64,000 nucleotides of DNA from Chinchilla lanigera (taxonomy: Eukaryota; Chordata; Mammalia; Rodentia; Chinchillidae), in the NCBI RefSeq assembly GCF_000276665.1, contig NW_004955418.1:2667628-2731627 (forward strand), given 5' to 3'. Positions within the stretch are counted from its first letter, which is position 1, and each line of letters opens with the position of its first letter. Under the pieces are notes generated by a model. That model was not told the origin of the DNA, made no database searches, and saw nothing but the letters and a program-made list of their open reading frames with translations. Positions 57,080 to 64,000 of this stretch are shown piece by piece. The translations under genes were made by a program, and so were the position numbers.

Positions 57080-57700
57080 TCCATGGTAAATGCTCCCTCC
57101 TTTGCTCTAGCTACTTGCTCTTCCAGGTGAACTCGCCCGGAGCCTTGGTTTAAACATGATACACACAGATGATCTCCAGAGTTATGATTCCAGCCACTCC
57201 CTTGAGTTTCTGACTCATATATGTAAACATATACTTGATGTTTCCATTGGGGTATCACAGACACCTCAGATTTTATGAAGGCAGAAATTACCTCTTCATT
57301 TTCCTGCCCAGTCTTGTTCTCCCCATTCCCGGGGAAATGTTCCCACCACCGACCCAGCTGCTTAAGCAAGATCATCCTTGATCCCAGCCTATGTTTCATC
57401 CAACCCATTAACAAGTGAAGGCCATTCCGCTTTTATAATATATCCCAACCTGTCCATTTCTTTTCATCACCTCTGCTAACCTTACAGTACAAGCTCCATC
57501 CTCTGTTGCCTGGACTACAGTAGAGCCGCCAGCTGTGCAGACCTACCCTGTCTCCACCGAGAAGCTTGGAGTATGGCATTCTCATTAGGACTTCCAACTC
57601 CGTGATTTGCCCCGTCCTACAATTCCAAACCCATCTTGCTGGACTAACCTCCTTGATCACCCCCTTTCAGATCTTTTGCCAGTTCTCCTAACATGTACAT
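57080..57700 (+). mobile_element. L2 LINE fragment
   Basis: ttttcatcacctctgctaac, caagctccatcctctgttgc, ctggactacagtagagccgc, ctaccctgtctccaccgaga and an earlier gatcccagcctatgtttcat, arranged as in the L2 3' region. Diverged. Confidence 0.55.
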
Positions 57701-58199
57701 CCTCGACTAAGTTTCCTAGAAATGACAGAGGTCCAAATAGGGGAGGATCCTGGAAGGAGTGAAGGCATGAAAAAGGTAGGAAAGAAAGGAAAGGGGAAAA
57801 GCAAAGTGAGCACATTTTTTTTTTTTTTTTTTTGAGATTGCCGTTCTGGGTAACAAGGCTGTATTCTGCTGAGATCTCCTGAGAAGTACACAGACTGTCT
57901 CCCAGAGGTGTTAAAAGGTAGGAGGTGAGGGCGCTTGTCCACCGGCTCCTGTCCCCCGCCACTGAGAGTTGTCTGGGCAGCAGGGCCACCTTCCTTTCAG
58001 ACTGTAGTTGGTGCTCTCAGAGGGGGCAGGAAGACGCTGAGATGCTTGCAGTAGGGGGCTGGCAGCTCTAGGTATATTTGAACTTGCAGGAAACTGTTCA
58101 CCACAGCTGTGGCTGCAAACAGCGGAAGGCCGGGCGGGGGGAGAAGGGCAGCAGAAGTGCTGCCTGCGCTAACTTTTTTCTCGTGGTGCTGGTTTCATA
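57701..58199. other. No gene recognised; contains a poly(T) run
   Basis: Pieces between two L2 segments. A T-run at about 57816-57833 may be the tail of an unidentified antisense insertion. Confidence 0.35.
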
Positions 58200-58490
58200 T
58201 ATGTTGTGCCTGTGGCCTCTACTCCGCAAGTAGCTGGATGTCTTCCACCCTCTAGGTTTCAGCTTAAATGCCGTTTCCTCAGAGATGCCTTCCCTGATCT
58301 CCCAGTCTCAGTCTTCTTGGGCGTCCGCACCACAAGACCTTCAGGGCACCCGCCAGGGTTTGGGTGTTCCACGCTGTGTCTGTAATCCACACGAGACTGC
58401 AGCCTCTCTTGTTCGTCTCTGTGCACCAGTGCCGCACGGCGTTACACCTGGCACGCGGTAGCCATACAACTCATAAGTAAATAAAGAAAA
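58200..58490 (+). mobile_element. L2 LINE 3' end
   Basis: ctaggtttcagcttaaatgc, cgtttcctcagagatgcctt, ccctgatctcccagtctcag, then gtctctgtgcaccagtgccg, cacctggcacgcggtagcca: the L2 3' UTR order. Confidence 0.75.
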
Positions 58491-59218
58491 AAGCCAGAAA
58501 CCTACCTATGTAGCCCAGAAATCCAACTCAAGTCCTTTTGGCTGGCAAGACAAGAGGCTTGGATCTCCATCAAGCCTGCCCACTGTTGAAAGTGCTCAGG
58601 TTTCCCAGGAAATAGCTGGGATAATAGTTGGGGAGATTTTAGGACACCGTCGGACAGGGGAGGATTTGACAAACATTTGTGGAGTTTCCACTGTGAGTCA
58701 CACCCTGTGGAGGCAATGGAGACGCAAAAGCCGTGAGGACATAGTAGCTGCTTGCACGGGGATCAAAGAACTGGAAAGAGGCAAAGTGATCGCAAGACCC
58801 TAAAGCACTGGGCAGTATGAGACCTTGTGATGGTGAATGCTTGGCCTAGACGGTTCTAAGGAGCCCTCTGGCCGTACAGTCAGGGACATTTACATCAAAT
58901 GGGGACAAGAACTCGAGGTATTTGAGGGTCTGAAGGAGATTCCAGAACTATTTAAACTAAGGAGGTGTTTGAAAATAGGTTTGCTTACAACTGTCAAGAG
59001 CTGCCCAGCACTTTGGAAGCACTTTGGTTTCAGATATGGAGTGCAGCTGTGCCATTCTCAGGCTGGGAGAGGATGCTGGTTCTGTGTCCCTCCAGGGCAA
59101 ATGTGCAGTTATGTAGGTTTAAATTTGGAATGCTGTCTTTATCCTAAACTTTCTACTCATGAGTTATAAACTTTTCTTTGGGGGTAGAGCCAAAACTGAG
59201 CAGTAATTTTAAATAAAA
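58491..59218. other. No gene recognised
   Basis: The ORF at 58837-59169 plus (110 codons) has no domain and no exon-like boundaries. Confidence 0.35.
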
Positions 59219-59242
59219 TTATATATATATATATATATATAT
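59219..59242. repeat. (AT)n microsatellite
   Basis: About 12 AT units. Confidence 0.96.
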
Positions 59243-59674
59243 AGCTCTAAACTTGCAATCAAGAAGTGTATTTTTACATGAAAGATATGCTATGCTAACA
59301 TCTGCTTTCAGTTTATCTACTAGTGCAAGATCTGAATTTAAGAAAGACCCTGTGAAATACACTCATCCGTTGTGCCATGTCTCTGAAAGCCCCCCTAAAC
59401 CACTGCTCACAGGTGGACTCTCCATCCACCTCGAAGGTGTCCGGAACTTCCCAGGAATCCAGGCAGATGACATTCTTGAGGCACTGGCATGTCACCAAGG
59501 GGCAACAAATGAGCAAAACCTGGGAATTAGCAGACTCAGCCACTCAGCCACTACCCGGGGTAATCACGGGCATGAACACCTCTGGCCTCTGGTTCTTCAG
59601 CCGCAAAGCACTGCCTTGCCTTCCACATCTAATCATTCATACAAAACACAGCAAGGCAGGGCTGCAGGGTGTTT

Positions 59675-59862
59675 GTGAAGAGTTGGTTCCTAGAGCCAAA
59701 CTGTTTGCATTCAAGTCCATGCTCTGTCACCTCGTAACTCTCTCCCTATTTATTTTCTCAACTGTAAAGTAGAGCAACAATAGTTTCTATGTCATGGGAT
59801 CATTGTGAGAATTAAATGACTTTATGTACAGGAAAAACACTGTGAGCAGTTTATAAGTTTTT
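59675..59862 (+). mobile_element. MIR SINE
   Basis: gcattcaagtccatgctctg, tcacctcgtaactctctccc, tttattttctcaactgtaaa, gggatcattgtgagaattaa: sense MIR. Confidence 0.85.
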
Positions 59863-59864
59863 GC

Positions 59865-60295
59865 TAATATTCTGTCTGAGTGCTCATTGTAGCATTGCTT
59901 AGAATAGAAACTCCTGGAAATAACCTAGATACCCATCACCAGGGGATCAGTTAAATAACTGCTTAAGAATGAGGTAGGCCTCTACAGGTTCTTGTTGGAG
60001 ATCTCCAAGATATACGGTTAATTGAAAAAAACAAGACACAAACTGGGAAAGTGCCTGCCCCTGTCCTTGTATGAGTGCATTTTTAAAGGGAACACATAGG
60101 TTTATGCTACTGTGTGCACAGCAATTTCTAAAGGACTGTGAAGAACCCTTTAACAGTAGTTCTGTCTCTTGAGTGACTGGGGGTAGAGGTAAGAAGAGAT
60201 GATTAAGAGAGACTTCTTTACTTTCAGTACGTGCCCTTTCTACTTGAATTTGTTACCATGTGCATGAGTGTATTTTTTTCCAGAAATGAGCTGGT
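59865..60295 (+). mobile_element. Old L1/HAL1-type 3' end
   Basis: gctcattgtagcattgctta, aacctagatacccatcacca, ggggatcagttaaataactg, gagatctccaagatatacgg, ttaattgaaaaaaacaagac match the conserved end of ancient L1/HAL1 ORF2 and its 3' UTR. Confidence 0.7.
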
Positions 60296-60882
60296 CAACA
60301 CTATAACAAAAGGAAACAATGGTAACATTTGCTTCATCTGTTCTAGAAGGCATTTGAGGAGTAAATGAAAGATAACATACTTAAAAACCCTTGAAAAACT
60401 AGGAAATACTATATCAGGGTACTGTGTTATTAAAACAAAAATATTTGACTTAGAAAATCTACAAGCCCTAAATGCATGTGATTGTTGAAATGAGTCCTGC
60501 TGTGTGGTGTGTGGATATCAATAGTGTTAATGGTTATATCAAGTATTGGTAACTCCAAGTGGTATTGAAGTAAGAACAATAGTGTTAGAATAGTATTACT
60601 AGTACCTAGGGGTCTCACAAAAAATCAAAGCCTCTTTTTTGTGTGAATCAACTTATTTTTCTCTTTAAATAAAGGCTTCTCCCCAAGAGTGTTTGCTTTG
60701 CAGTCCTAATTATTTTGCAGCATTGGAAAAACAAATCCAATCTTGGCATTTCCAGGGTTTTAAGTATTTTTCCTTCTTCTGAAGCATATAACTATTAAGT
60801 TAATGCCTTCAAATTAAATCTCCTGCAGCCTTCATTAGATAATCCACCAATGAGAAAAGATTTCTCTGAGTGGAAATTTTTT
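60296..60882. other. No gene recognised
   Basis: AT-rich, no exon or named repeat. Confidence 0.4.
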
Positions 60883-60896
60883 AAAAATTCAAATCA

Positions 60897-60996
60897 AGGG
60901 GCTGGGGATTTAGCTCAGTGGCACAGCATCTGTCTGGCAAGCGCAAGGTCGTGAGTTCGATTCCTGGTACTGGAAAAAAAAAAACCAAAAAAAAAA
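60897..60996 (+). mobile_element. ID-like SINE, young
   Basis: ggggctggggatttagctca, gcatctgtctggcaagcgca, gtgagttcgattcctggtac and an A-tail. A perfect 14-bp duplication, aaaaattcaaatca, lies at 60883-60896 and 60997-61010. Confidence 0.96.
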
Positions 60997-61313
60997 AAAA
61001 ATTCAAATCAGTAAGAAATTAAACATCAGACTAATGTAAAAGATGTGGGTTATATAAGTGGTCCAAACTCAGGCCTTAGAGAAGAGAACCTTAGCAGGAA
61101 GCAAAGCAATGATAGCTTTTTCCTCTTTCTCACACAGGAGAAGAAAACATCACATCTGTAGCCATTCCTGGTTCATGGCTGAGGTCCCTATAACAAAAGA
61201 CAGATTAATAGCAGAAAAGCATATAAATGTTTTTCATACAGGTTTTACATGACACCTGAGCCTTCACAAGGAAATGAAGACCCAAAGAAACAGTTAAATA
61301 TATGTATTCTTGT

Positions 61314-61689
61314 TGTTATGGTTTGTGTCCGGATGTCCCCCCAAAGCCTTATGCAGTCATGGGGCAGACTTCTAGATTTATAATTGATCCATGATCCAAT
61401 GCTGGGATTATGGGTGTGAGTGCTGCACCTGCCCTGGGGCAGATAGTTTGCATATATAAGGGAGAGAAAGAGGCTTCTTGCTGCCACTCCTCTCTTGCTC
61501 TTGCTGATTTTTGCTGTCTCCCTCCCCCAACCCCCCCACCATCAAGGGTTGCCCTGCACCATGTGCCACCCTGCCTTGGAGCCACCTGAGTATGGACTGA
61601 AACCTCCACGGACTGAGCTAAACCTTTCCTTCCTTAATTTTGGGCATCAGATATTTTGTCTCAGCAATGAGAGAAAAGTAACCAAGACA
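61314..61689 (+). mobile_element. Solo MaLR-like LTR, intact ends
   Basis: A 376-bp element starting TGttatggtttgtgtccgga and ending gtaaccaagaCA, flanked by a perfect 5-bp duplication, CTTGT (61309-61313 and 61690-61694). It contains a possible TATA-like tatataaggg at about 61453 and a degenerate polyadenylation region (gctaaacctttcct). The 5' end resembles the MaLR (THE1/MST) class. Transcription from it would run plus-ward. Confidence 0.9.
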
Positions 61690-61935
61690 CTTGTGTTAGG
61701 TTTGATGAAGATTGGACAGTTGTGAAAAAATATCATTGAGTAAAGAGTATGATCTAATGGTAATAAACTGGGAGAACTTAGCAACTCCTCTTTGTCAGAG
61801 TCCTTGCTGTGCTCCTGTGTCTTCAGAGACAAAGAAAGGCCCCTTCCTAGGTATGAGAAGGGCACCTCTCACAGCAGGGTCTTATGATCTACTTCAGAGG
61901 AAGGTCAGAAAAGCTTTCCTAGACTTATGACCTTG

Positions 61936-62440
61936 TAGTGGTTGATTGATTGTGTCAACCTGAGAAGTTTAGAAGCTTAACTAAGTTGGCTCAGCAGTTC
62001 TACACTGTAGGGTGTGTAGAGGACCCACTCTAGCATGGCTCATTGCCTGGACAGTATAAAAGGGAAATGAAGAAGGATGGCCTGGCTTCTGTTCTTTGGG
62101 GGCGCTCCTGTCTTCGCCTTCAGCTTGGACATCATCTCCTAGCTTCTAGCACAGACTCTTTGGCTTCTGCCTTGGATCCTTCAGCCTTCTGGTGTAGATC
62201 CTTCAGGTTTCTATTGCAAGCCCATCAGCCTCCTGATGCAGACTTTCATGGGACACTTAAGTGAACTCCAGACCCTAAACTGTACCCTTCAGCCTCCAGT
62301 GTGCACACACCCTCTGCACGCTTCCGCACCCAACTCTGTGGCTGACCATTTTAAACCAATCTTGTCATTTCTTATACATTTGTATATCTTGTGTTCTGTC
62401 TGTTTCTGTAGTAAAACCCTAACGGATACAGACCTGGTAT
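61936..62440 (+). mobile_element. Old LTR-like element, sense
   Basis: It starts gtagtggttgattgattgtg then tcaacctgagaagtttagaa, has several imperfect (ttcagccttctggtg)-type repeats, and ends ctgtttctgtagtaaaaccc, taacggatacaga. The ends match, in opposite orientation, the element at 12470-12940. Confidence 0.6.
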
Positions 62441-64000
62441 AGGGCAGAAGAGCTGAGGAAAGTCAGAGAGCTCTTTCTGTCAGTGCTGTTTCTTCAGTTG
62501 CAAAGGTGCCATATTTTGGGGTAATATGTTCTGAACCCCATCATCCATCCCCCACAAATGGGTAAATTTTGAACAGAACTTAAGGAAATAAAGAGTTCCT
62601 GCCTAGTGGCTCAATCCTGAAAAGGAAACTCCTGTATTTTGTAAAAGTTTGATTCCATGCAGCATACAAAAGAATGATTCCCCAAGATTTCCCCCTGCCC
62701 CCTCTGGGCTTTGTGAGCCTAGGCATACAGCTCGAGGTTGCCGTGCCCTGTTTGTTCCTGATTTCCCAGCACAGCCCCAGCCATATTAGCCCTTCTATGT
62801 AGCCTAGAGTGTAAAATCTGAATGAATTTTTCTCCTCCTTGTACAGTTTTGCAAACAGGCTCTCTGTAGCCCCATTTGCCTCATCCTGGCACTTCTGTTT
62901 TCTAGATTCTACTCACCCTCCCTGGGATCCTTGACAGATCAGTTTCCATCTCCGTGGCTACAGACCTCTGTTAACAGCTTTTGCGCAGCCGCTTTTTGTG
63001 CACTGCAGTTCCCATCCCTATGGCCAGTGTCAGATACATCCCTTTGGACACGTGTTGGAGTTCTGCATCTTTCCTGCTTCTTCTTCTGTTCTGCACAAAC
63101 AGGAGGGTGTCAAGGATGACTCCTCACTCTTCTTCCCATTTTCAACCCTCTAAACTCTCTTACCAAGAGCCGCTTGCCCCACCCCTCCTCTGCAGGGGAG
63201 GTGCCTGTCGTCCTGATTTCTTTGGTTGTCTGGAGAGTAAAATGTGAAACTGTTGGCAGTACATTTACCTTTTCCTGTTTCTCCTGGTGAATCCCTCTTC
63301 CAAGCAGCAGCTGGTGGGTGCAATAACCCTGACCTCTAAACTTCTCTAGGCAGCTCCTCTCTTCCTTCTACAGCCTAGGCCCTACCATTTTTGTTAGCAA
63401 GTTGGATGTTTCAGAAATCTTGTCTCTGCCCAGAGCTGGAGAAAAAGGTTTGCATATTCAAAGTAAAGTTTATAAAGCATTCCTTTTTTTCCCCAAATGA
63501 TTCAGAAGTTCAACCACTAGACTTCCTCCTCCTGGTGTTTCAGAAAGGCAGCCTTCTAAGGGAGAGGCATTCTTAGGAAGTTGATGTGTTTGTGCAAGCA
63601 GAATGCTTCTGAAGAGGTTCAAGGGAATGCCTTAGGTCACAGCTGTCTGAAGGCCAAGAATGGAAACCAGGAGATCTCTGCCCTGGAATACAATTGGTCA
63701 TAGAGCTCTGATTTTGACTGGACTTTCTTCCTCTTTCACTACACTCTCTCCATCCCATCCCTTTCATCCAGAACAGGTGTTTCTGCAGCTTAGGTAGCTG
63801 AGAAAAGGGACTGCCAATAAGCAGTGTCAGGAAGCAGAACACAGAGGTCTAAAACTGAGGTCCTTGGCCCACTTTCGGGTGCAAATTGTGGAGCAGTTGT
63901 GAAATGTGCAACGGAGCACAAATTTAGGCTTTGTGAACACTGAGATAATAACAGCTGATACTTTACAGTGTCCTTCATACACCAGCCAGTGTATTCAGTA
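62441..64000. other. No gene recognised
   Basis: Moderate-GC sequence to the window edge. ORFs (62981-63247 plus, 63573-63842 minus and others) are short and domain-free. No repeat could be named with confidence. Confidence 0.35.

Overview
This is a eukaryotic, mammalian window, almost certainly from a non-murid rodent. It is saturated with two kinds of short retroposon. One is a tRNA-derived ID-like SINE (A box ggggatttagctcagcgg, B box like gtcgtgagttcg). The other is a B1-like 7SL-derived SINE (gctgggcgtggtggtgcaca) that often carries an internal duplication of about 30 bases. B1+ID composite SINEs, lineage-specific MaLR-type LTRs, L1, L2, MIR, Tigger and MER5 relics fill much of the rest. 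A castorimorph such as beaver is possible from the SINE types, but that is a guess. There are no prokaryotic features, and most short ORFs in the window fall in repeats or look like chance frames.

The only strong gene signal is a CpG island at about 6.7-7.6 kb. It holds NRF1 and YY1 promoter motifs and a candidate first exon on the minus strand, ending at a perfect CAG|GTGAGT donor at 7026. A minus-strand gene would therefore start near 7.4 kb and run leftward out of the window, making 1-7025 its first intron. I could not identify the gene. No other exon is convincing.

Right of the island (7.6-64 kb) is intergenic or non-coding sequence made of stacked mobile elements. Main layers: L2/MIR relics and SINE stacks at 7.6-15 kb; a MaLR provirus with both LTRs at 15.6-17.9 kb; L1 copies interrupted by a solo LTR at 19-21 kb; an old L1 at 22-23.4 kb; a Tigger element split by a MaLR at 30.6-32.2 kb, followed by a tiny truncated U6 retrocopy; L1M and MLT1 at 35-36 kb; an assembly gap at 42,673-43,047; an antisense endogenous-retrovirus gag/protease relic beside a ~100-bp-period repeat at 47.6-48.6 kb; a polypurine tract at 52.5 kb; a perfect 131-bp inverted repeat at 55.9-56.3 kb; and solo LTRs at 61-62.4 kb.

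The most unusual structure is the inverted repeat. Its second arm is fused to an ID SINE, and the pair is bracketed by a 13-bp target-site duplication, so it looks like a chimeric retro-insertion that copied sequence from 300 bp away. Everything was read by eye; family names for old repeats come from remembered consensus features, not a library search.
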